A stretch of DNA of 64,000 nucleotides. Source: Ulva prolifera (lineage: Eukaryota; Chlorophyta; Ulvophyceae; Ulvales; Ulvaceae). A program made the translations under genes and the position numbers. Where the stretch lies: NCBI GenBank assembly GCA_023078555.1, contig CM041199.1, positions 10,651,943 through 10,715,942 of the forward strand. Reading direction: 5' to 3'. Of this stretch, positions 11,079 to 24,397 are shown piece after piece. The notes beneath the pieces were generated by a model. That model was given only the letters and a program-made list of their open reading frames with translations. It was not told the origin of the DNA and ran no database searches. The stretch's first letter is position 1. The number at the start of each line of letters is the position of its first letter.

Positions 11079-14000
11079 TTGTAGCCACGCAATCCCCCGC
11101 GCATCAAAAGGTACGTCGACTTGAACATTCAAAGATGTTGGGGGGTATGGGATGTCCATCATTCATTGCGTATTTTCTGCAGACACCATGGCGTGGTGTG
11201 GTGCAAAAGTGCACACTTTCCACCAACCCATGTGAATGGACTTGGTTGTAGCCACGCAACCCCCCGCGCATCAAAAGGTACGTCGCCATGAACATTCAAA
11301 GATGTTGGGGGGTATGAGATGTCCATCATTCATTGCGTATTTTCTGCAGACACCATGGAGTGGTGTGGTGCAAAAATGCACACTTTCCACCAACCCATGT
11401 GAATGGACTTGGTTGTAGCCACGCAACCCCCCGCGCAGCAAAAGGTACGTTGCCATCAACATTCCAAGATGTTGGGGGGTATGGGATGTCCATCATTCAT
11501 TGCGTATTTTCTGCAGACACCATGGCGTGGTGTGGTGCAAAAGTGTACACTTTCCACCAACCCATGTGAATAGACTTGGTTGTAGCCACGCAACCCCCCG
11601 CGCAGCAAAAGGTACGTCGCCATCAACATTCCAAGATGTTGGGGGGTATGGGATGTCCATCATTCATTGCGTATTTTCTGCAGACACCATGGAGTGGTGT
11701 AATGCAAAAGTGCACACTTTCCACCAACCCATGTGAACGGACTTGGTTGCAGCCACGCAACCCCCCGCACATCAAAGGTACGATGACATGAACATTCCAA
11801 GATGTTGGGGGGTATGGGATGTCCATCATTCATTGCGTATTTTCTGCAGACACCATGGAGTGGTGTGGTGCAAAAATGCACACTTTCCACCAACCCATGT
11901 GAATGGACTTGGTTGTAGCCACGCAACCCCCCGCGCAGCAAAAGGTACGTTGCCATCAACATTCCAAGATGTTGGGGGGTTTGGGATGTCCATCATTCAT
12001 TGCGTATTTTCTGCAGACACCATGGAGTGGTGTGGTGCAAAAGTGCACACTTTCCACCAACCCATGTGAATGGACTTGGTTGTAGCCACGCAACCCCCCG
12101 CGCAGCAAAAGGTACGTTGCCATCAACATTCCAAGATGTTGGGGGGTTTGGGATGTCCATCATTCATTGCGTATTTTCTGCAGACACCATGGAGTGGTGT
12201 GGTGCAAAAGTGCACACTTTCCACCAACCCATGTGAATGGACTTGGTTGTAGCCACGCAATCCCCCGCGCATCAAAAGGTACGTCGACTTGAACATTCAA
12301 AGATGTTGGGGGGTATGGGATGTCCATCATTCATTGCGTATTTTCTGCAGACACCATGGAGTGGTGTGGTGCAAAAATGCACACTTTCCACCAACCCATG
12401 TGAATGGACTTGGTTGTAGCCACGCAACCCCCCGCGCATCAAAAGGTACGTCGCCGTCAACATTCCAAGATGTTGGGGGGTATGGGATGATTATCGTTCA
12501 TTGCATATTTGCTGCTGACTCCCAGGAGTGGTGTGGTGCAAAAATGCACACTTTCCACCAACCCATGTGAATGGACTTGGTTGTAGCCACGCAACCCCCC
12601 GCGCAGCAAAAGGTACGTTGCCATCAACATTCCAAGATGTTGGGGGGTTTGGGATGTCCATCATTCATTGCGTATTTTCTGCAGACACCATGGAGTGGTG
12701 TGGTGCAAAAGTGCACACTTTCCACCAACCCATGTGAATGGACTTGGTTGTAGCCACGCAACCCCCCGCACATCAAAGGTACGACTACATGAACATTCCA
12801 AGATGTTGGGGGGTATGGGATGTCCATCATTCATTGCGTATTTTCTGCAGACACCATGGAGTGGTGTGGTGCAAAAATGCACACTTTCCACCAACCCATG
12901 TGAATGGACTTGGTTGTAGCCACGCAACCCCCCGCGCAGCAAAAGGTACGTTGCCATCAACATTCCAAGATGTTGGGGGGTTTGGGATGTCCATCATTCA
13001 TTGCGTATTTTCTGCAGACACCATGGAGTGGTGTGGTGCAAAAGTGCACACTTTCCACCAACCCATGTGAATGGACTTGGTTGTAGCCACGCAACCCCCC
13101 GCGCAGCAAAAGGTACGTTGCCATCAACATTCCAAGATGTTGGGGGGTTTGGGATGTCCATCATTCATTGCGTATTTTCTGCAGACACCATGGAGTGGTG
13201 TGGTGCAAAAGTGCACACTTTCCACCAACCCATGTGAATGGACTTGGTTGTAGCCACGCAATCCCCCGCGCATCAAAAGGTACGTCGACTTGAACATTCA
13301 AAGATGTTGGGGGGTATGGGATGTCCATCATTCATTGCGTATTTTCTGCAGACACCATGGAGTGGTGTGGTGCAAAAATGCACACTTTCCACCAACCCAT
13401 GTGAATGGACTTGGTTGTAGCCACGCAACCCCCCGCGCATCAAAAGGTACGTCGGCGTCAACATTCCAAGATGTTGGGGGGTATGGGATGATTATCGTTC
13501 ATTGCATATTTGCTGCTGACTCCCAGGAGTGGTGTGGTGCAAAAATGCACACTTTCCACCAACCCATGTGAATGGACTTGGTTGTAGCCACGCAACCCCC
13601 CGCGCAGCAAAAGGTACGTTGCCATCAACATTCCAAGATGTTGGGGGGTTGGGGATGTCCATCATTCATTGCGTATTTTCTGCAGACACCATGGAGTGGT
13701 GTGGTGCAAAAGTGCACACTTTCCACCAACCCATGTGAATGGACTTGGTTGTAGCCACGCAACCCCCCGCACATCAAAGGTACGACTACATGAACATTCC
13801 AAGATGTTGGGGGGCATGGGATGTCCATCATTCATTGCGTATTTTCTGCAGACACCATGGAGTGGTGTGGTGCAAAAGTGCACACTTTCCACCAACCCAT
13901 GTGAATGGACTTGGTTGTAGCCACGCAATCCCCCGCGCATCAAAAGGTACGTCGACTTGAACATTCAAAGATGTTGGGGGGTATGGGATGTCCATCATTC

Positions 14001-14914
14001 ATTGCGTATTTTCTGCAGACACCATGGCGTGGTGTGGTGCAAAAGTGCACACTTTCCACCAACCCATGTGAATGGACTTGGTTGTAGCCACGCAACCCCC
14101 CGCGCAGCAAAAGGTACGTTGCCATCAACATTCCAAGATGTTGGGGGGTATGGGATGTCCATCATTCATTGCGTATTTTCTGCAGACACCATGGCGTGGT
14201 GTGGTGCAAAAGTGTACACTTTCCACCAACCCATGTGAATAGACTTGGTTGTAGCCACGCAACCCCCCGCGCAGCAAAAGGTACATCGCGATCAACATTC
14301 CAAGATGTTGGGGGGTATGGGATGTCCATCATTCATTGCGTATTTTCTGCAGACACCATGGAGTGGTGTGGTGCAAAAGTGCACACTTTCCACCAACCCA
14401 TGTGAATGGACTTGGTTGTAGCCACGCAACCCCCCGCGCATCAAAAGGTACGTCCCCATGAACATTCAAAGATGTTGGGGGGTATGAGATGTCCATCATT
14501 CATTGCGTATTTTCTGCAGACACCATGGAGTGGTGTGGTGCAAAAATGCACACTTTCCACCAACCCATGTGAATGGACTTGGTTGTAGCCACGCAACCCC
14601 CCGCGCATCAAAAGGTACGTCGTCATGAACATTCCAAGATGTTGGGGGGTATGGGATGATTATCGTTCATTGGATATTTGCTGCTGACTCCCAGGAGTGG
14701 CGTGGGGCAAAAGTGCACACTTTTCACCAACCATGTGAATGGACTTGGTTGTAGCCACGCAACCCCCCGCGCATGAAAAGGTACGTCGCCATGAACATTC
14801 CAAGATGTTGGGGGGTATGGGATGATTATCATTCATTGCATATTTGCTGGTGACTCCCAGGAGTGGCGTGGGGCAAAAGTGCACACTTTTCACCAACCAT
14901 GTGAATGGACTTGG
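10412..14914 (+). repeat. C-free zone of 27 A/D monomers with a 1001-bp 6-mer
   Basis: This is the longest stretch without a class C monomer (4503 bp). A 1001-bp period (six monomers) links about 10575-11085 to 11576-12086, and about 12070-13900 is two cycles of the same length. Differences between those two cycles include C12454 to G13455 and 'ggggtttggg' near 12649 against 'ggggttgggg' near 13650. Two monomers (from 12421 and 13422) are B-to-A chimeras with 'gctgactcccaggagtggtg' followed by 'tggtgcaaaaatgc' and no PstI/NcoI block. I see no gene. Confidence 0.9.
12481..12560 (+). repeat. B-to-A chimera (first of four similar junctions)
   Basis: The B segment 'gattatcgttcattgc'...'gctgactcccaggagtgg' runs straight into the A segment 'tgtggtgcaaaaatgc'...'ccaccaaccc'. 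The switch lies in the shared 'aggagtgg' (about 12524-12531). It recurs 1001 bp later (13482-13561) in the duplicated unit. Similar switches at about 32455-32531 and 63494-63571 have 'cttgccaccaaccc' and may share a separate origin. Confidence 0.85.
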
Positions 14915-17243
14915 CTATAGACAAGCATACCCCCGCGCACCATAGGGAAGTTGCAAGAAACATCCTTTGATTCTGAAAGATCTAGGACGTCAAGTATGCA
15001 TTTCACAGTTGTTGCTAACTTCCAGGAGTGGCGTGGAACAAAAGTGCACACTTTTCACCAACCATGTGAATGGACTTGGTTGTAGCCACGCAACCCCCCG
15101 CGCAGCAAAAGGTACGTCGCCATCAACATTCCAAGATGTTGGGGGGTATGGGATGTCCATCATTTATTGCGTATTTTCTGCAGACACCATGGAGTGGTGT
15201 AATGCAAAAGTGCACACTTTCCACCAACCCATGTGAACGGACTTGGTTGCAGCCACGCAACCCCCCGCACATCAAAGGTACGATGACATGAACATTCCAA
15301 GACGTTGGGGGGTATGGGATGTCCATCATTCATTGCGTATTTTCTGCAGACACCATGGAGTGGTGTAATGCAAAAGTGCACACTTTCCACCAACCCATGT
15401 GAACGGACTTGGTTGCAGCCACGCAACCCCCCGCACATCAAAGGTACGACTACATGAACATTCCAAGATGTTGGGGGGCATGGGATGTCCATCATTCATT
15501 GCGTATTTTCTGCAGACACCATGGAGTGGTGTGGTGCAAAAGTGCACACTTTCCACCAACCCATGTGAATGGACTTGGTTGTAGCCACGCAACCCCCCGC
15601 GCAGCAAAAGGTACGTCGACATGAACATTCAAAGATGTTGGGGGGTATGGGATGTCCATCATTCATTGCGTATTTTCTGCAGACACCATGGCGTGGTGTG
15701 GTGCAAAAGTGCACACTTTCCACCAACCCATGTGAATGGACTTGGTTGTAGCCACGCAACCCCCCGCGCATCAAAAGGTACGTCGCCATGAACATTCAAA
15801 GATGTTGGGGGGTATGAGATGTCCATCATTCATTGCGTATTTTCTGCAGACACCATGGAGTGGTGTGGTGCAAAAATGCACACTTTCCACCAACCCATGT
15901 GAATGGGCTTGGTTGTAGCCACGCAACCCCCCGCGCAGCAAAAGGTACGTTGCCATCAACATTCCAAGATGTTGGGGGGTATGGGATGTCCATCATTCAT
16001 TGCGTATTTTCTGCAGACACCATGGCGTGGTGTGGTGCAAAAGTGTACACTTTCCACCAACCCATGTGAATAGACTTGGTTGTAGCCACGCAACCCCCCG
16101 CGCAGCAAAAGGTACATCGCGATCAACATTCCAAGATGTTGGGGGGTATGGGATGTCCATCATTCATTGCGTATTTTCTGCAGACACCATGGAGTGGTGT
16201 GGTGCAAAAGTGCACACTTTCCACCAACCCATGTGAATGGACTTGGTTGTAGCCACGCAACCCCCCGCGCATCAAAAGGTACGTCGCCATGAACATTCCA
16301 AGATGTTGGGGGGTATGGGATGATTATCGTTCATTGCATATTTGCTGCTGACTCCCAGGAGTGGCGTGGGGCAAAAGTGCACATTTTTCACCAACCATGT
16401 GAATGGACTTGGTTGTAGCCACGCAACCCCCCGCGCATGAAAAGGTACGTCGCCATGAACATTCCAAGATGTTGGGGGGTATGGGATGATTATCATTCAT
16501 TGCATATTTGCTGGTGACTCCCAGGAGTGTCGTGGGGCAAAAGTGCACACTTTTCACCAACCATGTGAATGGACTTGGCTATAGACAAGCATACCCCCGC
16601 GCACCATAGGGAAGTTGCCAGAAACATCCTTTGATTCTGAAAGATCTAGGACGTCAAGTATGCATTTCACAGTTGTTGCTAACTTCCAGGAGTGGCGTGG
16701 AACAAAAGTGCACACTTTTCACCAACCATGTGAATGGACTTGGTTGTAGCCATGCAACCCCCCGCGCAGCAAAAGGTACGTCGCCATCAACATTCCAAGA
16801 TGTTGGGGGGTATGGGATGTCCATCATTCATTGCGTATTTTCTGCAGACACCATGGAGTGGTGTAATGCAAAAGTTCACACTTTCCACCAACCCATGTGA
16901 ACGGACTTGGTTGCAGCCACGCAACCCCCCGCACATCAAAGGTACGATGACATGAACATTCCAAGATGTTGGGGGGCATGGGATATCCATCATTCATTGC
17001 GTATTTTCTGCAGACACCATGGAGTGGTGTGGTGCAAAAGTGCACACTTTCCACCAACCCATGTGAATAGACTTGGTTGTAGCCACGCAACCCCCCGCGC
17101 AGCAAAAGGTACGTTGCCATCAACGTTCCAAGATGTTGGGGGGTATGGGATGTCCATCATTCATTGCGTATTTTCTGCAGACACCATGGCGTGGTGTGGT
17201 GCAAAAGTGCACACTTTCCACCAACCCATGTGAATGGACTTGG
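13749..17243 (+). repeat. Long higher-order unit (21 monomers shared), copy 1
   Basis: It contains C monomers at 14915 and 16579. Its order and rare markers, such as 'ggtacatcgcgatcaac', 'gtgaatagacttgg', 'aagacgttgg' (near 15300) and 'agccatgcaac' (16750), recur in copy 2. From 14066 the offset is 3829 bp; left of that it is 3662 bp because copy 2 has one extra A monomer. Differences seen against copy 2 include 'catttattgc' (near 15170) against 'cattcattgc', and 'cacgatgg' at about 19515 against 'caccatgg'. Confidence 0.92.
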
Positions 17244-17410
17244 TTGTAGCCACGCAACCCCCCGCGCATCAAAAGGTACGTCGCCATGAACATTCAAAGA
17301 TGTTGGGGGGTATGAGATGTCCATCATTCATTGCGTATTTTCTGCAGACACCATGGAGTGGTGTGGTGCAAAAATGCACACTTTCCACCAACCCATGTGA
17401 ATGGACTTGG

Positions 17411-20400
17411 TTGTAGCCACGCAACCCCCCGCACATCAAAGGTACGACTACATGAACATTCCAAGATGTTGGGGGGCATGGGATGTCCATCATTCATTGC
17501 GTATTTTCTGCAGACACCATGGAGTGGTGTGGTGCAAAAGTGCACACTTTCCACCAACCCATGTGAATGGACTTGGTTGTAGCCACGCAATCCCCCGCGC
17601 ATCAAAAGGTACGTCGACTTGAACATTCAAAGATGTTGGGGGGTATGGGATGTCCATCATTCATTGCGTATTTTCTGCAGACACCATGGCGTGGTGTGGT
17701 GCAAAAGTGCACACTTTCCACCAACCCATGTGAATGGACTTGGTTGTAGCCACGCAACCCCCCGCGCATCAAAAGGTACGTCGCCATGAACATTCAAAGA
17801 TGTTGGGGGGTATGAGATGTCCATCATTCATTGCGTATTTTCTGCAGACACCATGGAGTGGTGTGGTGCAAAAATGCACACTTTCCACCAACCCATGTGA
17901 ATGGACTTGGTTGTAGCCACGCAACCCCCCGCGCAGCAAAAGGTACGTTGCCATCAACATTCCAAGATGTTGGGGGGTATGGGATGTCCATCATTCATTG
18001 CGTATTTTCTGCAGACACCATGGCGTGGTGTGGTGCAAAAGTGTACACTTTCCACCAACCCATGTGAATAGACTTGGTTGTAGCCACGCAACCCCCCGCG
18101 CAGCAAAAGGTACATCGCGATCAACATTCCAAGATGTTGGGGGGTATGGGATGTCCATCATTCATTGCGTATTTTCTGCAGACACCATGGAGTGGTGTGG
18201 TGCAAAAGTGCACACTTTCCACCAACCCATGTGAATGGACTTGGTTGTAGCCACGCAACCCCCCGCGCATCAAAAGGTACGTCCCCATGAACATTCAAAG
18301 ATGTTGGGGGGTATGAGATGTCCATCATTCATTGCGTATTTTCTGCAGACACCATGGAGTGGTGTGGTGCAAAAATGCACACTTTCCACCAACCCATGTG
18401 AATGGACTTGGTTGTAGCCACGCAACCCCCCGCGCATCAAAAGGTACGTCGTCATGAACATTCCAAGATGTTGGGGGGTATGGGATGATTATCGTTCATT
18501 GGATATTTGCTGCTGACTCCCAGGAGTGGCGTGGGGCAAAAGTGCACACTTTTCACCAACCATGTGAATGGACTTGGTTGTAGCCACGCAACCCCCCGCG
18601 CATGAAAAGGTACGTCGCCATGAACATTCCAAGATGTTGGGGGGTATGGGATGATTATCATTCATTGCATATTTGCTGGTGACTCCCAGGAGTGGCGTGG
18701 GGCAAAAGTGCACACTTTTCACCAACCATGTGAATGGACTTGGCTATAGACAAGCATACCCCCGCGCACCATAGGGAAGTTGCAAGAAACATCCTTTGAT
18801 TCTGAAAGATCTAGGACGTCAAGTATGCATTTCACAGTTGTTGCTAACTTCCAGGAGTGGCGTGGAACAAAAGTGCACACTTTTCACCAACCATGTGAAT
18901 GGACTTGGTTGTAGCCACGCAACCCCCCGCGCAGCAAAAGGTACGTCGCCATCAACATTCCAAGATGTTGGGGGGTATGGGATGTCCATCATTCATTGCG
19001 TATTTTCTGCAGACACCATGGAGTGGTGTAATGCAAAAGTGCACACTTTCCACCAACCCATGTGAACGGACTTGGTTGCAGCCACGCAACCCCCCGCACA
19101 TCAAAGGTACGATGACATGAACATTCCAAGACGTTGGGGGGTATGGGATGTCCATCATTCATTGCGTATTTTCTGCAGACACCATGGAGTGGTGTAATGC
19201 AAAAGTGCACACTTTCCACCAACCCATGTGAACGGACTTGGTTGCAGCCACGCAACCCCCCGCACATCAAAGGTACGACTACATGAACATTCCAAGATGT
19301 TGGGGGGCATGGGATGTCCATCATTCATTGCGTATTTTCTGCAGACACCATGGAGTGGTGTGGTGCAAAAGTGCACACTTTCCACCAACCCATGTGAATG
19401 GACTTGGTTGTAGCCACGCAACCCCCCGCGCAGCAAAAGGTACGTCGACATGAACATTCAAAGATGTTGGGGGGTATGGGATGTCCATCATTCATTGCGT
19501 ATTTTCTGCAGACACGATGGCGTGGTGTGGTGCAAAAGTGCACACTTTCCACCAACCCATGTGAATGGACTTGGTTGTAGCCACGCAACCCCCCGCGCAT
19601 CAAAAGGTACGTCGCCATGAACATTCAAAGATGTTGGGGGGTATGAGATGTCCATCATTCATTGCGTATTTTCTGCAGACACCATGGAGTGGTGTGGTGC
19701 AAAAATGCACACTTTCCACCAACCCATGTGAATGGGCTTGGTTGTAGCCACGCAACCCCCCGCGCAGCAAAAGGTACGTTGCCATCAACATTCCAAGATG
19801 TTGGGGGGTATGGGATGTCCATCATTCATTGCGTATTTTCTGCAGACACCATGGCGTGGTGTGGTGCAAAAGTGTACACTTTCCACCAACCCATGTGAAT
19901 AGACTTGGTTGTAGCCACGCAACCCCCCGCGCAGCAAAAGGTACATCGCGATCAACATTCCAAGATGTTGGGGGGTATGGGATGTCCATCATTCATTGCG
20001 TATTTTCTGCAGACACCATGGAGTGGTGTGGTGCAAAAGTGCACACTTTCCACCAACCCATGTGAATGGACTTGGTTGTAGCCACGCAACCCCCCGCGCA
20101 TCAAAAGGTACGTCGCCATGAACATTCCAAGATGTTGGGGGGTATGGGATGATTATCGTTCATTGCATATTTGCTGCTGACTCCCAGGAGTGGCGTGGGG
20201 CAAAAGTGCACATTTTTCACCAACCATGTGAATGGACTTGGTTGTAGCCACGCAACCCCCCGCGCATGAAAAGGTACGTCGCCATGAACATTCCAAGATG
20301 TTGGGGGGTATGGGATGATTATCATTCATTGCATATTTGCTGGTGACTCCCAGGAGTGTCGTGGGGCAAAAGTGCACACTTTTCACCAACCATGTGAATG

Positions 20401-21072
20401 GACTTGGCTATAGACAAGCATACCCCCGCGCACCATAGGGAAGTTGCCAGAAACATCCTTTGATTCTGAAAGATCTAGGACGTCAAGTATGCATTTCACA
20501 GTTGTTGCTAACTTCCAGGAGTGGCGTGGAACAAAAGTGCACACTTTTCACCAACCATGTGAATGGACTTGGTTGTAGCCATGCAACCCCCCGCGCAGCA
20601 AAAGGTACGTCGCCATCAACATTCCAAGATGTTGGGGGGTATGGGATGTCCATCATTCATTGCGTATTTTCTGCAGACACCATGGAGTGGTGTAATGCAA
20701 AAGTTCACACTTTCCACCAACCCATGTGAACGGACTTGGTTGCAGCCACGCAACCCCCCGCACATCAAAGGTACGATGACATGAACATTCCAAGATGTTG
20801 GGGGGCATGGGATATCCATCATTCATTGCGTATTTTCTGCAGACACCATGGAGTGGTGTGGTGCAAAAGTGCACACTTTCCACCAACCCATGTGAATAGA
20901 CTTGGTTGTAGCCACGCAACCCCCCGCGCAGCAAAAGGTACGTTGCCATCAACGTTCCAAGATGTTGGGGGGTATGGGATGTCCATCATTCATTGCGTAT
21001 TTTCTGCAGACACCATGGCGTGGTGTGGTGCAAAAGTGTACACTTTCCACCAACCCATGTGAATGGACTTGG
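17411..21072 (+). repeat. Long higher-order unit (22 monomers), copy 2
   Basis: It matches copy 1, with C at 18744 and 20408. It includes one extra A monomer at 17744-17910 ('gtatgagatgtcc', 'gcaaaaatgc') that is nearly the same as the monomer at 17244-17410. Similarity to copy 1 ends at about 21072, where a different A series begins. A single substitution near 19515 breaks the otherwise fixed 'acaccatgg'. Confidence 0.92.
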
Positions 21073-21906
21073 TTGTAGCCACGCAACCCCCCGCGCATCA
21101 AAAGGTACGTCGCCATCAACATTCCAAGATGTTGGGGGGTATGGGATGTCCATCATTCATTGCGTATTTTCTGCAGACACCATGGAGTGGTGTGGTGCAA
21201 AAGTGCACACTTTCCACCAACCCATGTGAATGGACTTGGTTGTAGCCACGCAACCCCCCGCGCAGCAAAAGGTACGTCGCCATCAACATTCCAAGATGTT
21301 GGGGGGTATGGGATGTCCATCATTCATTGCGCATTTTCTGCAGACACCATGGAGTGGTGTGGTGCAAAAGTGCACACTTTCCACCAACCCATGTGAATGG
21401 ACTTGGTTGTAGCCACGCAACCCCCCGCGCAGCAAAAGGTACGTCGCCATCAACATTCCAAGATGTTGGGGGGTATGGGATGTCCATCATTCATTGCGTA
21501 TTTTCTGCAGACACCATGGAGTGGTGTAATGCAAAAGTGCACCCTTTCCACCAACCCATGTGAACGGACTTGGTTGTAGCCACGCAACCCCCCGCGCATC
21601 AAAAGGTACGTCCCCATGAACATTCAAAGATGTCGGGGGGTATGGGATGTCCATCATCCATTGCGTATTTTCTGCAGACACCATGGAGTGGTGTGGTGCA
21701 AAAATATACACTTTCCACCAACCCATGTGAATGGACTTGGTTGTAGCCACGCAACCCCCCGCGCATGAAAAGGTACGTCGCCATGAACATTCCAAGATGT
21801 TGGGGGGTATGGGATGATTATCATTCATTGCATATTTGCTGCTGACTCCCAGGAGTGGCATGGGGCAAAAGTGCACACTTTTCACCAACCATGTGAATGG
21901 ACTTGG
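21073..21906 (+). repeat. Run of four A monomers and one B (junction segment)
   Basis: A monomers start at 21073, 21240, 21407 and 21574, followed by a B at 21741 and C at 21907. The third has 'gcaccctttcc' and the fourth has 'gatgtcgggggg' and 'gcaaaaatatac'. These last two mutations recur together at 30.0-30.3 kb and 31.3-31.6 kb, so this block is related to the 1330-bp unit there. Confidence 0.85.
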
Positions 21907-24397
21907 CTATAGACAAGCATACCCCCGCGCACCATAGGGAAGTTGCCAGAAACATCCTTTGATTCTGAAAGATCTAGGACGTCAAGTATGCATTGCACAG
22001 TTGTTGCTAACTCCCTGGAGTGGCGTGGAACAAAAGTGCACACTTTTCACCAACCATGTGAATGGACTTGGTTGTAGCCACGCAACCCCCCGCGCAGCAA
22101 AAGGTACGTCGCCATGAACATTCCAAGATGTTGGGGGGTATGGGATGATTATCGTTCATTGCATATTTGCTGCTGACTCCCAGGAGTGGCGTGGGGCAAA
22201 AGTGCACACTTTTCACCAACCATGTGAATGGACTTGGTTGTAGCCACGCAACCCCCCGCGCATGAAAAGGTACGTCGCCATGAACATTCCAAGATGTTGG
22301 GGGGTATGGGATGATTATCATTCATTGCATATTTGCTGGTGACTCCCAGGAGTGGCGTGGGGCAAAAGTGCACACTTTTCACCAACCATGTGAATGGACT
22401 TGGCTATAGACAAGCATACCCCCGCGCACCATAGGGAAGTTGCCAGAAACATCCTTTGATTCTGAAAGATCTAGGACGTCAAGTATGCATTTCACAGTTG
22501 TTGCTAACTTCCAGGAGTGGCGTGGAACAAAAGTGCACACTTTTCACCAACCATGTGAATGGACTTGGTTGTAGCCACGCAACCCCCCGCGCAGCAAAAG
22601 GTACGTCGCCATCAACATTCCAAGAAGTTGGGGGGTATGGGATGTCCATCATTCATTGCGTATTTTCTGCAGACACCATGGAGTGGTGTAATGCAAAAGT
22701 GCACACTTTCCACCAACCCATGTGAACGGACTTGGTTGCAGCCACGCAACCCCCCGCACATCAAAGGTACGCTGACATGAACATTCCAAGATGTTGGGGG
22801 GTATGGGATGTCCATCATTCATTGCGTATTTTCTGCAGACACCATGGAGTGGTGTAATGCAAAAGTGCACACTTTCCACCAACCCATGTGAACGGACTTG
22901 GTTGCAGCCACGCAACCCCCCGCACATCAAAGGTACGATGACATGAACATTCCAAGATGTTGGGGGGTATGGGATGTCCATCATTCATTGCGTATTTTCT
23001 GCAGACACCATGGAGTGGTGTAATGCAAAAGTGCACACTTTCCACCAACCCATGTGAACGGACTTGGTTGCAGCCACGCAACCTTCCGCACATCAAAGGT
23101 ACGACTACATGAACATTCCAAGATGTTGGGGGGCATGGGATGTCCATCATTCATTGCGTATTTTCTGCAGACACCATGGAGTGGTGTGGTGCAAAAATGC
23201 ACACTTTCCACCAACCCATGTGAATGGACTTGGTTGTAGCCACGCAACCCCCCGCGCAGCAAAAGTTACGTTGCCATCAACATTCCAGGATGTTGGGGGG
23301 TATGGGATGTCCATCATTCATTGCGTATTTTCTGCAGACACCATGGCGTGGTGTGGTGCAAAAGTGTACACTTTCCACCAACCCATGTGAATAGACTTGG
23401 TTGTAGCCACGCAACCCCCCGCGCAGCAAAAGGTACATCGCGATCAACATTCCAAGATGTTGGGGGGTATGGGATGTCCATCATTCATTGCGTATTTTCT
23501 GCAGACACCATGGAGTGGTGTGGTGCAAAAGTGCACACTTTCCACCAACCCATGTGAATGGACTTGGTTGTAGCCACGCAACCCCCCGCGCATCAAAAGG
23601 TACGTCCCCATGAACATTCAAAGATGTTGGGGGGTATGGGATGTCCATCATCCATTGCGTATTTTCTGCAGACACCATGGAGTGGTGTGGTGCAAAAGTG
23701 CACACTTTCCACCAACCCATGTGAATGGACTTGGTTGTAGCCACGCAACCCCCCGCGCATCAAAAGGTACGTCGCCATGAACATTCCAAGATGTTGGGGG
23801 GTATGGGATGATTATCATTCATTGCATATTTGCTGCTGACTCCCAGGAGTGGCATGGGGCAAAAGTGCACACTTTTCACCAACCATGTGAATGGACTTGG
23901 CTATAGACAAGCATACCCCCGCGCACCATAGGGAAGTTGCCAGAAACATCCTTTGATTCTGAAAGATCTAGGACGTCAAGTATGCATTGCACAGTTGTTG
24001 CTAACTCCGTGGAGTGGCGTGGAACAAAAGTGCACACTTTTCACCAACCATGTGAAAGGACTTGGTTGTAGCCACGCAACCCCCCGCGCAGCAAAAGGTA
24101 CGTCGCCATGAACATTCCAAGATGTTGGGGGGTATGGGATGATTATCGTTCATTGCATATTTGCTGCTGACTCCCAGGAGTGGCGTGGGACAAAAGTGCA
24201 CACTTTTCACCAACCATGTGAATGGACTTGGTTGTAGCCACGCAACCCCCCGCGCATGAAAAGGTACGTCGCCATGAACATTCCAAGATGTTGGGGGGTA
24301 TGGGATGATTATCATTCATTGCATATTTGCTGGTGACTCCCAGGAGTGGCGTGGGGCAAAAGTGCACACTTTTCACCAACCATGTGAATGGACTTGG
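21907..24397 (+). repeat. 1994-bp unit (12-mer), with partial second copy
   Basis: The C pair 21907/22404 recurs at 23901/24398 (offset 1994). Shared features include C with 'gcattgcacag' and 'ctaactcc', then B-B-C. The first copy carries an extra D monomer (three D in a row at about 22735-23230), so beyond about 22980 the alignment shifts to +1828. The A box 'aaaagttacgttgcc' near 23260 is a private mutation. Confidence 0.85.
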
